From assembly GCA_025055055.1 (NCBI GenBank), contig JANWYX010000455.1, positions 1 through 14,795 of the forward strand: a stretch of 14,795 nucleotides of DNA, written 5' to 3'. A program made the translations under genes and the position numbers. Below the pieces are notes generated by a model. That model was not told where the DNA came from. It saw nothing but the letters and a program-made list of their open reading frames with translations, and made no database searches. The stretch comes from Caldilinea sp. (GTDB lineage Bacteria > Chloroflexota > Anaerolineae > Caldilineales > Caldilineaceae). How positions within the stretch are numbered: position 1 is the first letter of the stretch; each line of letters starts with the position of its first letter. Of this stretch, positions 1 through 11,736 are shown in pieces.

Positions 1-48
1 CGGAAAGATAGATTTACAAAGTCGCCTGCTTCAAGTACCATACCGATT

Positions 49-993
49 ATGAACGATCACCCGTTGACAACGCTGCCGCAAGGGTATCGCGGGCAACCGC
101 CCGAGCAGCCGTTGCGACAGTTGGGGCCGTATCAGATCGAAAAGACGCTTGGGCAAGGCGCTGCAGCGACCGTCTATCAGGCGAGGCGTTCGGATGGGAC
201 GAGCGTGGCGCTGAAGGTGCTGCATCGCGCGGCGGGCAATGACGCGGCGTTGCGCGAGGCGTTCCAACGCGAGGCCCGTATTTTGCTCAAGCTCAACCAT
301 CCGGGGATCGTGCGCGCGCTGGAGGCGGGTCAGATCGACGGTCATTTTTTCATGGCGCTCACGTTGGTGAACGGCGAGACGCTCGAGGCGCTGTTGGCGC
401 GACAGAAGAAACTGGGCGAAGCGCCGACCATCGACATCGGCGTTCAAGTTGCCAATGCGCTGGATTATCTCCATCGCCGTCAAATCGTGCATCGCGACAT
501 CAAACCCGGCAACATCTTGCTCGATGAACGCAGCCGCGCCGTGCTCTTCGACTTTGGCGCCGCTATCGACTTGAGCGTCGAGCAGCCAAAGCCCGGAGAA
601 GTGTACGGCACGCCCGCTTTTCTAGCTCCCGAACAGGCGCGCGGAGACGCCGTAATCGACGGCCGCGCCGACATCTACGCGCTTGGCGTCACGCTCTATC
701 GCATGGTCACCGGGCGCAAGCCTTTCTATGGCACGCGCAGCGAAGTGCTGCATGCGCATCTGTACACTCCACCGCCGCGGCCTTCGCAGTTCACCTACAT
801 CTCGCCTGCCTTGGAAAACGTCATCCTGATTGCGCTGGCCAAAAATCCTGCAGATCGCTTTCAAACCGGCGCAGAGATGGCAGCTGCCCTGCTGGAGGCG
901 CGTAATCAGGCCGATGACGCCTCCACCGGCAATCGCGAGATTTCCCAGCGCTTCCTGCACTGGCTGCGCGGCGCTATTGCGCCGGGAGAGTAA
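49..993 (+). CDS. Soluble Hanks-type Ser/Thr protein kinase
   Basis: This 314-aa protein has a complete eukaryotic-type kinase domain, roughly residues 27-284. Visible motifs are the glycine-rich loop GQGAAATVY (35-43), the ATP-anchoring Lys56 in VALKVL, the helix-C Glu75, the catalytic loop HRDIKPGN (148-155, Asp150), the Mg-binding DFG (168-170), GTP-x-FLAPE (187-195) and DIYALGVTLY (208-217). It should phosphorylate Ser/Thr on cytoplasmic partners. Unlike typical PknB proteins it has no transmembrane helix and no PASTA or other sensor domain: a short Gln/Pro-rich N-terminus precedes the kinase and about 30 residues follow it. No in-frame stop lies between position 1 and the ATG, so a longer form reaching outside the window is possible, but the upstream codons look non-coding (AGA, ATA, ACA, AGT). 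There is no Shine-Dalgarno; a -10-like TACCAT lies at 36-41. The P450 gene follows after 13 bp. The substrate is unknown. Confidence 0.93.
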   Translation: MNDHPLTTLPQGYRGQPPEQPLRQLGPYQIEKTLGQGAAATVYQARRSDGTSVALKVLHRAAGNDAALREAFQREARILLKLNHPGIVRALEAGQIDGHFFMALTLVNGETLEALLARQKKLGEAPTIDIGVQVANALDYLHRRQIVHRDIKPGNILLDERSRAVLFDFGAAIDLSVEQPKPGEVYGTPAFLAPEQARGDAVIDGRADIYALGVTLYRMVTGRKPFYGTRSEVLHAHLYTPPPRPSQFTYISPALENVILIALAKNPADRFQTGAEMAAALLEARNQADDASTGNREISQRFLHWLRGAIAPGE

Positions 994-1006
994 AATAGAA
1001 CCCGTC

Positions 1007-2257
<1,251 letters not shown>

Positions 2258-2309
2258 TCTGACCTTGCCGGCGGCGGTCTTCACTTTCGGGCGATCGATT
2301 TATCCGTGA

Positions 2310-2315
2310 TATACT
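2310..2315 (+). promoter_or_regulatory. Candidate extended -10 box of the two-component operon
   Basis: TATACT matches the sigma-70 -10 consensus at 5 of 6 positions and is preceded by TG at 2307-2308 (TGA-TATACT), an extended -10 arrangement. It ends 8 nt before the kinase ATG at 2323, so transcription would start at or next to the start codon. No Shine-Dalgarno and no good -35 box are visible. This fits a leaderless mRNA, but it is inferred from sequence only. Confidence 0.45.
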
Positions 2316-2322
2316 GATACAT

Positions 2323-4628
<2,306 letters not shown>

Positions 4629-4679
4629 CCCTTCAAGAAATTCCAAAGCAATTCTGCAAATAGCGGCATTTTCATCATT

Positions 4680-4701
4680 CCACCGCCAATTATATCGGTG
4701 G
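4680..4701 (+). terminator. Weak stem-loop after the two-component operon
   Basis: Arms CCACCG and CGGTGG enclose a 10-nt AT-rich loop about 50 nt after the response-regulator stop codon. There is no T-tract after it, so it would not be a standard intrinsic terminator. It might stabilise the 3' end of the transcript or have no role. Confidence 0.2.
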
Positions 4702-4859
4702 CGCCGATGCTTCAAGCTCTCTCAGAAGATGGCGAAGGAGATGGCATGGCAATGTAGAGATCGATAAGCGCAGTTGAATCGAAATATTTACGCCTCTAAA
4801 CTCTTTCGTTCACCCCGACCATCGCTTTGTCTTCAGCTTCACCTTACAGGCTCCGCCCA

Positions 4860-4874
4860 AATTTTTGAAAAATT
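4860..4874. promoter_or_regulatory. 7-1-7 AT-rich dyad, candidate operator
   Basis: AATTTTT-G-AAAAATT is a perfect inverted repeat with the 7-1-7 geometry typical of Fur-family boxes, although its bases differ from the classical Fur consensus. It lies about 28 bp upstream of a -10-like TATGAT (4902-4907) and about 210 bp before the FhuF-like gene. An A/T-only palindrome of this length can arise by chance, so a role as a metalloregulator site is inference. Confidence 0.3.
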
Positions 4875-5084
4875 GGCCGTAGCAGCATCCAAAAGTCATG
4901 CTATGATCGCCTTCGCTTATGAAGATGGCGTTTGTGTTTGGGCATGATTTTTATCCATTCGTTGGGTCCATTGTAGCGGACGACGATTCTACGCAGAGAG
5001 GATGGAAGTGCACGAGGCGGATTCCTCGCCTATATGCACAGGAGACGCCTCCCATTTCTTCACTGCAATTCCCGGGAGCGACAA

Positions 5085-5951
5085 ATGACGCAGTCTTTGG
5101 TGGAGCATCCGCTGCGCCGGACGTTTGCGCGCATCGGCCACATGCATCGATACATTCAGGTGCGATTGGGCGAGACCGATGAAGTCGGTTGGATTGCGCC
5201 GATCGACCTATTCACCCCCGGCGCGGTTGCGTTGCAAAAAATGATCGACGCTGCGCAGAAACGCTTGCGCACAGAAGCGGCGAACATCATTGCAGGCGCC
5301 TTACTTCAAGAATATCAATGGCCGTTGATCGCCAGCGCCATTGCCGGCTTTTTGATCGATCGTCGCGTGCCGGATATGAGTCTACAGAACGTGCGACTCC
5401 GGCTGCCTTCGCAAGAGAGCAAAACACAGGAAGTGCACGAGTCGATTGCCTATTGCTGCGGCCGCTTCGCCGCCTTGCCGGATGATCCGGCGGCCGATCA
5501 CCCCGATGCCTGGATTGTGCCCGATCCGGATGCGCTGCGCGCCTATTTGCGTGCAGGCATTGAGGCGCATATGGGGTGGGTGATCGGGCGGTTGAGTCAA
5601 TATCTGGGCTGCAGCGAACGAGGCCTGTGGCCGTATGTGACCGATCGTTGTGGAGGCATGCTTTGCTGGCTCATGCAGCAACAGCAGCGAACCGCAGCCT
5701 CGGAAGACATTGAAGAGGAATTCCAGGCGTTGCTGAAGGTGTCTGGTTCGCCTTTGAACAACAAAAAGGCGGGGCTTTTTGCATTGACCTATCGGGATTG
5801 CACGCGTGTCTTTTTGAATCGGGCCACTTGTTGTTTCTGGTACAAGACCGAGGGCGGAGACTATTGCGCCAACTGTCCACATCGCACTCAAACCGATCGT
5901 CATCAGCGACTGCTGCAATCCATCGTCTTGGAATATGAAAAGCGTGCATAA
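5085..5951 (+). CDS. fhuF: FhuF-type ferric-siderophore reductase ([2Fe-2S])
   Basis: This 288-aa protein ends in CCFWYKTEGGDYCANC (Cys249, 250, 261, 264). That is exactly the C-C-x10-C-x2-C cluster motif of the FhuF family, followed by the usual short basic tail. FhuF proteins reduce Fe(III)-siderophore in the cytoplasm or at the inner membrane face so that iron is released; the remaining N-terminal 240 residues form the FhuF-like body (for example WPLIASAIAGFLI). ATG 5085 is chosen because GGGAG (5074-5078) lies 6 nt before it. An in-frame ATG at 5034 would add 17 residues but has no ribosome binding site. Several additional Cys (124, 125, 176, 189, 194) lie outside the motif. The gene opens the iron region and precedes the binding-protein genes by about 120 bp. 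It could instead belong to a wider FhuF-like reductase group with another chelate as substrate. Confidence 0.85.
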   Translation: MTQSLVEHPLRRTFARIGHMHRYIQVRLGETDEVGWIAPIDLFTPGAVALQKMIDAAQKRLRTEAANIIAGALLQEYQWPLIASAIAGFLIDRRVPDMSLQNVRLRLPSQESKTQEVHESIAYCCGRFAALPDDPAADHPDAWIVPDPDALRAYLRAGIEAHMGWVIGRLSQYLGCSERGLWPYVTDRCGGMLCWLMQQQQRTAASEDIEEEFQALLKVSGSPLNNKKAGLFALTYRDCTRVFLNRATCCFWYKTEGGDYCANCPHRTQTDRHQRLLQSIVLEYEKRA

Positions 5952-5990
5952 AGCGCTTTTGCGTCGATGTTTTTACAAATTTCGTCGACC

Positions 5991-6002
5991 AAAATGCATT
6001 TT
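5991..6002. promoter_or_regulatory. 12-bp perfect palindrome upstream of binding-protein relic
   Basis: AAAATGCATTTT is a perfect 12-bp palindrome about 65 bp upstream of the start codon at 6069. It sits in an AT-rich stretch that also holds TTTACA (5972-5977), a possible -35 element. Its flanks (CCAAAA before, TTTACCAATT after) resemble the context of the dyad at 4860-4874 (CCCAAATT, AATTGG). A shared regulator of the iron genes is possible but unproven. Confidence 0.28.
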
Positions 6003-6012
6003 TACCAATTCA

Positions 6013-6041
6013 GTGAACGTTTCCATTCGTGGAATGTTCAC
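6013..6041 (+). promoter_or_regulatory. Leader hairpin before the first binding-protein locus
   Basis: GTGAAC + TTCCA pairs with TGGAA + GTTCAC around a TTCG loop: 11 bp in two segments separated by a 2-by-1 internal bulge. The structure ends 15 nt before the Shine-Dalgarno AAGGAG (6057-6062). As RNA it could protect the 5' end or tune ribosome access; as DNA it could be an operator. It does not match a riboswitch class that I recognise. Confidence 0.4.
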
Positions 6042-6068
6042 CCGAAAACAGAACTGAAGGAGTTTTAT

Positions 6069-6827
6069 ATGAACAGGCCAAGAAGGAATCTTTTGCAAGG
6101 GATGTGGTTGCTGCTTGCGCTTTGGATCGGCGCTTGCTCGACTCCAACTCCTTCTATAACGAACTGAACTACGAGGCGATTGCTTGCGTTGCAACCCGAC
6201 CTGATCGTGGCTACACATTCCGGCATCACCGCCGAGGAGTACGGGGTGCTGTCTCAGATCGCTCCCACCTTGGCGCAATCGGGTGAATTTGACGACTTTG
6301 GCATGCCTTGGCAGGAGCAAACGCGCGTTATCGGACAGGCCTTGGGGCGTAGCGGCGAGGCCGAGGCCCTGATCGCCGATGTCGAGCGGCAAATTGAAGC
6401 CGCAGCCAATCCGGCGTTTGCAGGCAAAACCATCGCTTGGATCACCCCCGCCGCTGCGCCCGGCAAGTTTGGGGTCACCGGCCCCAACACGCCGCCGATG
6501 CGTTTCCTTGCAACGCTGGGATTCGCCTATCCGACGGAGGTGGCAGAGTCCATCGGCGATCAATGGTCGCTTCGCATCAGCAGCGAACGTCTTGATCTCA
6601 TCGACGTCGATGTGTTGATCGTGCGCACGCCAACGCAAGAGTCGTTGGACGCAGTGAAAGCGGCCCCGCTTTTCCAACAATTGCAGGTGGTGAAGGACGG
6701 TCGCGTCATTTTCTTCGTCGGCGATGACCCCATCTACGGAGCGCTCAGCTTCAGCACGGTCAACAGCCTGCCGTACGTAATCGAACATCTGACGCCGATG
6801 TTGCTAGACGCAGTCAATAAGCTGTAG
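6069..6827 (+). pseudogene. Broken siderophore-binding lipoprotein gene (FecB/FepB type)
   Basis: A good Shine-Dalgarno (AAGGAG, 6 nt before ATG) starts a lipoprotein signal with lipobox LWIGAC (Cys23). Translation stops at TGA 6165-6167, seven codons after PTP. The next recognisable sequence, ELNYEAIA, is in another frame (6161-6184). An extra T near 6182-6185 then returns to the first frame, where about 212 codons of a periplasmic-binding-protein body run to TAG 6825-6827. Compared with the intact paralogue at 7911, where the same motif begins at residue 123, roughly 95 codons after the lipid-anchored Cys are missing, so one internal deletion and one +1 frameshift explain the present state. 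Shared blocks with the paralogue include PWQEQT-x-VIG-x-ALG, FAGKT, MRFL-xx-LGF and ERLDL-x-DVDVLI. The remaining body has no signal peptide and would be cytoplasmic if made from TTG 6180. An assembly error is the alternative. Confidence 0.78.
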
Positions 6828-6892
6828 CGCATTGCACTGATAGGTGTTGAAAAATCAGAAATTGTCTTTTGCCGTGCATTTGTTGATGGACG

Positions 6893-7288
6893 ATGAAGCT
6901 GGCAGAACTGAAGGCGCTTGCGGGTGAAGAGTTCGGCCGTGCATTTGAACACGCACGGGCCTGCAATGGGCGAATGCCTCCACCGCCGACTCCTTGTGGC
7001 GAATGTCTGGCGGCTTTTGGGAAGAAATTGCAGTGGCGAACCGGAAATGCAGCAGCGAGGGCTGCAGCGCAACGGCTCTGTCCACAGAAACTGGCCGAAT
7101 ATGCGTTGCGGGCCGACCTGGCGGCGATGTGGGCGTTGTTTTACATCAATGAAAAATTTCGCAATCGACGCAATCCGAGCGCAGCCGGTCGGGCGCACTA
7201 CTTGGTGACGGCTACAAAACTCCTAATGCATCTACAGGTACAGAAAGAATCTACAGGTACAGAAAGAATGTTGAGGACGGCTTTATGA
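6893..7288 (+). CDS. Hypothetical 131-aa CxxC protein coupled to rpsD
   Basis: This family is not recognised. The frame encodes a plausible helical protein with CGEC (residues 35-38) after a PPPPTP stretch, further Cys at 24 and 63, and a helix-forming segment near AEYALRADLAAMWALFYINE. There is no signal peptide and no membrane helix. Codon use resembles the neighbours, but the Shine-Dalgarno is weak (GGA at 6888-6890). Its TGA overlaps the ATG of the S4 gene (ATGA), which favours a real, translationally coupled gene. The last residues come from a 19-bp tandem duplication (7231-7268). Without the second copy the frame would end in MHLQVQKEC, with its stop at the TTGAGG just before the S4 start, so the present overlap may be a recent accident. 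The Cys residues might bind a metal; that is speculation. Confidence 0.5.
   Translation: MKLAELKALAGEEFGRAFEHARACNGRMPPPPTPCGECLAAFGKKLQWRTGNAAARAAAQRLCPQKLAEYALRADLAAMWALFYINEKFRNRRNPSAAGRAHYLVTATKLLMHLQVQKESTGTERMLRTAL
7231..7268 (+). repeat. Perfect 19-bp tandem duplication
   Basis: TCTACAGGTACAGAAAGAA occurs twice back to back, at 7231-7249 and 7250-7268, with no mismatch. Because 19 is not a multiple of 3, the copy shifts the reading frame of the small upstream gene, replaces its last residue and moves its stop codon onto the S4 start. Perfect identity suggests a recent slippage event. Confidence 0.95.
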
Positions 7289-7890
7289 ACTACACCGGAC
7301 CTAAGGTCAAATTGTCGCGTCGACTCGGCGTGCCTCTCACGCCAAAGGCGGCGCGTGTGATGCAGCGACGCCCTTACCCTCCGGGCCCACATGGCAAGGC
7401 GCAGGGAGGTCGCCGCAAGCTTTCGGACTTCGGGCGTCAGCTGCTGGAGAAGCAGAAGCTGCGCGCCCAATATAACATTCATGAACGACAGATGCGCAAT
7501 TATGTGGCGAAGGCCATGCGCAAATCGGGGATCACCGGCGAGGTCTTGGTGCAACTGCTCGAGTCTCGGCTAGATGCTTTCGTGCTGCGCGCCGGTTTTG
7601 TCAACACCATCTATGCAGCCCGTCAGTTCGTGTCGCATGGGCATGTGCGCGTCGACGGCGAACCTGTAAATTTGCCCGGCTATCAGGTCAAACCCGGGCA
7701 GATCGTCAGCGTCAAAGAAAAAAGTCGCCGCATGCCTTTGGTCCAAGAGAGTTTGCGCAACGCCAACCCGCCCGCTTATGTGGCGCTCGACAAAGAGGCG
7801 TTTTCTGCGCAATTGGTGCGCCTGCCGCAGCGGGATGAAGTGCCGGTGATCTGTGATTTGCAATTGGTGATCGAGTATTACTCACGTTGA
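7285..7890 (+). CDS. rpsD: 30S ribosomal protein S4, zinc-ligand-free form
   Basis: This 201-aa protein matches S4 along its full length. It has the N-terminal YTGPKVKLSRRLG, RRPYPPGPHG (28-37), LSDFGRQLLEKQKLR (46-60), the S4 RNA-binding domain at about 91-143 (LLESRLDAFVLRAGF, VSHGHVRVDG), and the typical end LVIEYYSR. S4 binds 16S rRNA and starts 30S assembly. The Cys residues that bind zinc in the C+ type of S4 (as in Thermus) are replaced here (Val8, Ser11) or deleted; the only Cys is 190. A ribosome binding site GAGG (7273-7276) lies 8 nt before ATG. Genomic context is odd: S4 is usually in the rpsM-rpsK-rpsD-rpoA operon or alone, not between siderophore-binding lipoprotein genes. It may be a second, metal-starvation copy. 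The binding-protein gene follows 20 bp later, probably in the same transcript. Confidence 0.95.
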   Translation: MNYTGPKVKLSRRLGVPLTPKAARVMQRRPYPPGPHGKAQGGRRKLSDFGRQLLEKQKLRAQYNIHERQMRNYVAKAMRKSGITGEVLVQLLESRLDAFVLRAGFVNTIYAARQFVSHGHVRVDGEPVNLPGYQVKPGQIVSVKEKSRRMPLVQESLRNANPPAYVALDKEAFSAQLVRLPQRDEVPVICDLQLVIEYYSR

Positions 7891-7910
7891 TTCAAATAGG
7901 GAGATTTTCA

Positions 7911-9914
<2,004 letters not shown>

Positions 9915-9957
9915 GAAACCGTTGGCAAAAACAGAAGGCATCAGGAGGGAAACAGTG

Positions 9958-10596
9958 ATGAATGCCAATGCTACGGACCATCTAGCCGACGTCAATCGAA
10001 CTGCGCCGCCTGAACGAGATAGACAGACCGCTCAGCAGCTTTTCAACGCCATCAGCACTCGACGTAGCTTTGGCTTGAAAGACCTCTCCCCAGAGCCGAT
10101 CGATCGTGCGCTGGTGGAACAGATGCTCGAAGCCGCCAACTGGGCGCCTAGCCACGGCCAGACCGAACCTTGGCGCTTTGTAGTCTACAGCGGGGAGGCG
10201 AGACGGATCATCGGCGACGCCTTTGCGACGGCTTTTCGGCTTCTGAATCCCAACAGCCCCTCCACAGAGGTCGGGGAGCGCAATCAGCGCGACCGCGTCT
10301 GGCAGGCTCCGGTGTGGATTGCGCTCGGAATGCAATCCGATCCCAAAATGCCGGAATGGGAGGAGCTGATTGCTTTTGGCTGCGCCGTGCACAACATGCA
10401 ATTGATGGCAAGCGCTTTGGGACTGGCCAGTAAATGGAGCAGCGGCGCGCCGGCGACCCACCCTTATGTCGCAGAGGTCGTGGGATTTGCCCCGTTCACA
10501 CGGCTATACGGTTTCCTTTACGTAGGATGGCCGGCCATTCCTTGGCCGCAGGGAAAGCGCCGCCCGTTGGCAGAGAAGGTGCGTTGGGTGGAGTAG
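9958..10596 (+). CDS. Nitroreductase-family flavoprotein
   Basis: This 212-aa protein has the nitroreductase/NAD(P)H-FMN reductase fold. Markers are AISTRRSFGLKDLSPEPI (about 31-48), the FMN-binding pattern ANWAPSHGQTEPWRFVVYSG (about 57-76), and GCAVHNMQLMASALGLASKW (about 141-160). Such enzymes use FMN and NAD(P)H to reduce nitro groups, quinones, flavins or metal complexes, and act in the cytoplasm. The length suits the short YdjA-like branch. AGGAGG (9943-9948) lies 9 nt before ATG 9958; GTG 9955 is an alternative start. It follows the double-domain lipoprotein by 43 bp and precedes another binding lipoprotein, so a part in ferric-chelate reduction or ligand processing is a reasonable inference, but no substrate can be read from the sequence. 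Confidence 0.88.
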   Translation: MNANATDHLADVNRTAPPERDRQTAQQLFNAISTRRSFGLKDLSPEPIDRALVEQMLEAANWAPSHGQTEPWRFVVYSGEARRIIGDAFATAFRLLNPNSPSTEVGERNQRDRVWQAPVWIALGMQSDPKMPEWEELIAFGCAVHNMQLMASALGLASKWSSGAPATHPYVAEVVGFAPFTRLYGFLYVGWPAIPWPQGKRRPLAEKVRWVE

Positions 10597-10619
10597 AAGT
10601 TTTAAAACCTGCGCTTGTT

Positions 10620-10637
10620 TTCGCAAGACTTGTCGAA
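10620..10637. promoter_or_regulatory. Imperfect dyad upstream of the third binding-protein gene
   Basis: TTCGCAAG and CTTG(T)CGAA face each other around a single A, with one bulged T. It lies 15 bp before a second dyad at 10652-10673 in the 87-bp gap between the nitroreductase and lipoprotein genes. It is a possible operator or RNA stem, with low support. Confidence 0.22.
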
Positions 10638-10651
10638 ATATGGCCGTTCAG

Positions 10652-10673
10652 TTCAAGTTTTAACAATCTTGAA
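10652..10673. promoter_or_regulatory. Inverted repeat before the third binding-protein gene
   Basis: TTCAAG and CTTGAA arms (6 bp, perfect) are separated by 10 AT-rich bases. The right arm ends just before the Shine-Dalgarno (GAGGGG) of the lipoprotein gene at 10684. A dimeric regulator bound here would control this gene and the permease genes downstream; as RNA the stem would be close to the ribosome binding site. No known consensus is matched. Confidence 0.3.
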
Positions 10674-10683
10674 AGAGGGGTTT

Positions 10684-11736
10684 ATGCACAACAACGTTGC
10701 AAATCGGTTGCTTTCCCTTTTGATCGTTCTCGGCGTGGCGTTGCTGACGGCGTGCGCGCCGATTATGACGCCATCCGCTTCTGTAAATAGCGAAGCTGCA
10801 ACCGGCGAAGGCGCAAGCGCCGCAAACGAGGAGGCCGCCATCGCAACGCCGGCCACCGAGCAAGCGACGCCGGTCGCCGAGGCCGCCACTCGCACCATCA
10901 CCGACGCCAAAGGCAACCGGGTCACGATCCCTGCCGAACCTCAACGCATCGTCACCCTGACCGAGATCGAGCTGGACAGCCTTTTAGCGTTGGGCGTGAA
11001 ACCGGTGGGGTCGGTCAACGGTCGCGGACAACCTGGACTACCGGCCTACCTAGGAAATCAGATCGAAGGCATCGTGTCTGTCGGCTCGCTGGCCGAACCT
11101 TCGCTGGAGCAGATTGTGGCGCTTGAACCCGATTTGATCCTGGCCGGCTCCATGATCTCGCAAATCGAGGCACTGGCCCCAGAGCTAAGTAAAATTGCGC
11201 CCGTCGTCGCAACCTTCCAAACAGGCGATGACTGGAAGACCGCTTTTCAGAGCATCGCCAATGTGTTAAATCTCAATGCTCGCGCAGATGCGTTTTTGGC
11301 CGAATATGACCAACGGGTCAACTCCATTCGCGCCATGATTCCCGCGGGGGCAGAGGCTGCCGTCGTTCGGTGGATGCCGCAAGGGCCGGTGGTGATGATG
11401 CCTCAAACCTTCGCCAACCGTATCTTGGCCGACGTTGGATTCACGCCGCCGGCCGAGTTGCAGACGCTGGCCGGCAGCCACGGCGCCCACTCCGATCCGC
11501 TCAGCCTGGAGGCGCTGGAATCGATCGATAAAGATTGGCTCTTTGTCGGTGCATTAAATGCAGAGGGATCCGCCGCACTGGAAGAGGCTTTAAACGATCC
11601 GCTGGTTCAATCCTTAGATGTGGTGAAGCAAGGACATCTCGTCTTGGTGGACGGCGCTGTGTGGACCAGCATTGGCGGGCCTCTGGCCGCCTTGCAGGTC
11701 CTGGACGTTGTCGAACAGGCGGTGAGTGCGCCATGA
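10684..11736 (+). CDS. Siderophore-binding lipoprotein (FepB/FhuD type)
   Basis: This 350-aa lipoprotein has signal peptide MHNNVANRLLSLLIVLGVAL and lipobox LTAC (Cys24), then a long Ala/Thr/Glu-rich tether to about residue 68. A type-III periplasmic binding domain follows (RTITDAKGNRVTIPAEPQRI, LDSLLALGVKPVGSV, LEQIVALEPDLILAG, NRILADVGF, VVKQGHLVLVDGAVW). It should deliver a ferric siderophore to the two permeases encoded just downstream, making it the most likely cognate receptor of this transporter. ATG 10684 is chosen for the GAGGGG sequence directly upstream and because the signal peptide starts there; the frame extends 23 codons further upstream without a start of similar quality. The stop overlaps the next ATG (ATGA). 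It differs clearly from both domains of the 667-aa protein. Confidence 0.93.
   Translation: MHNNVANRLLSLLIVLGVALLTACAPIMTPSASVNSEAATGEGASAANEEAAIATPATEQATPVAEAATRTITDAKGNRVTIPAEPQRIVTLTEIELDSLLALGVKPVGSVNGRGQPGLPAYLGNQIEGIVSVGSLAEPSLEQIVALEPDLILAGSMISQIEALAPELSKIAPVVATFQTGDDWKTAFQSIANVLNLNARADAFLAEYDQRVNSIRAMIPAGAEAAVVRWMPQGPVVMMPQTFANRILADVGFTPPAELQTLAGSHGAHSDPLSLEALESIDKDWLFVGALNAEGSAALEEALNDPLVQSLDVVKQGHLVLVDGAVWTSIGGPLAALQVLDVVEQAVSAP

Larger units (their letters stand above)
4629..5084 (+). other. Intergenic region upstream of the iron cluster
   Basis: No convincing gene is seen in these 456 bp. The open frames present have unusual amino-acid composition and no good ribosome binding site. 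Sequence signals seen: a hairpin-forming CCACCG/CGGTGG pair (4680-4685 and 4696-4701, 10-nt loop) about 50 bp after the response-regulator stop, without a following T-run; an overlapping ATCGG/CCGAT pair at 4694-4708; a perfect 7-1-7 dyad at 4860-4874; and a -10-like TATGAT at 4902-4907. The region probably separates the two-component operon from the iron-uptake genes and carries their promoter. Confidence 0.5.

Noticed and set aside
5034..5084. N-terminal extension of the FhuF-like protein from ATG 5034
   Set aside because: It has no ribosome binding site and an Arg-rich atypical segment, whereas ATG 5085 has GGGAG at ideal spacing.
4919..5182. 87-codon + strand frame starting after a TATGAT box
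   Set aside because: It has no Shine-Dalgarno, has a low-quality sequence, and overlaps the well-supported FhuF-like start in another frame. The TATGAT more likely belongs to the promoter of that gene.
5950..5974. Possible terminator after the FhuF-like gene: AAAGCGCTTT followed by a T-run
   Set aside because: The palindrome has no loop bases and the T-run is separated by GCGTCGATG, so it does not form a credible intrinsic terminator.
5973..6788. 271-codon open frame on the minus strand opposite the broken receptor gene
   Set aside because: The + strand here clearly matches a paralogous receptor at 7911; the antisense product shows no family features and has no ribosome binding site support.
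6180..6827. The receptor body read as an independent gene from TTG 6180
   Set aside because: It would lack export signal, lipid anchor and the N-terminal part of the fold; the upstream lipobox and ELNYEAIA fragment show it is the tail of a broken gene.
6734..7198. 154-codon minus strand frame opposite the small CxxC ORF
   Set aside because: Composition is rich in Arg, Ser and Cys as in antisense shadows, it has no supporting context, and it runs into the receptor relic.
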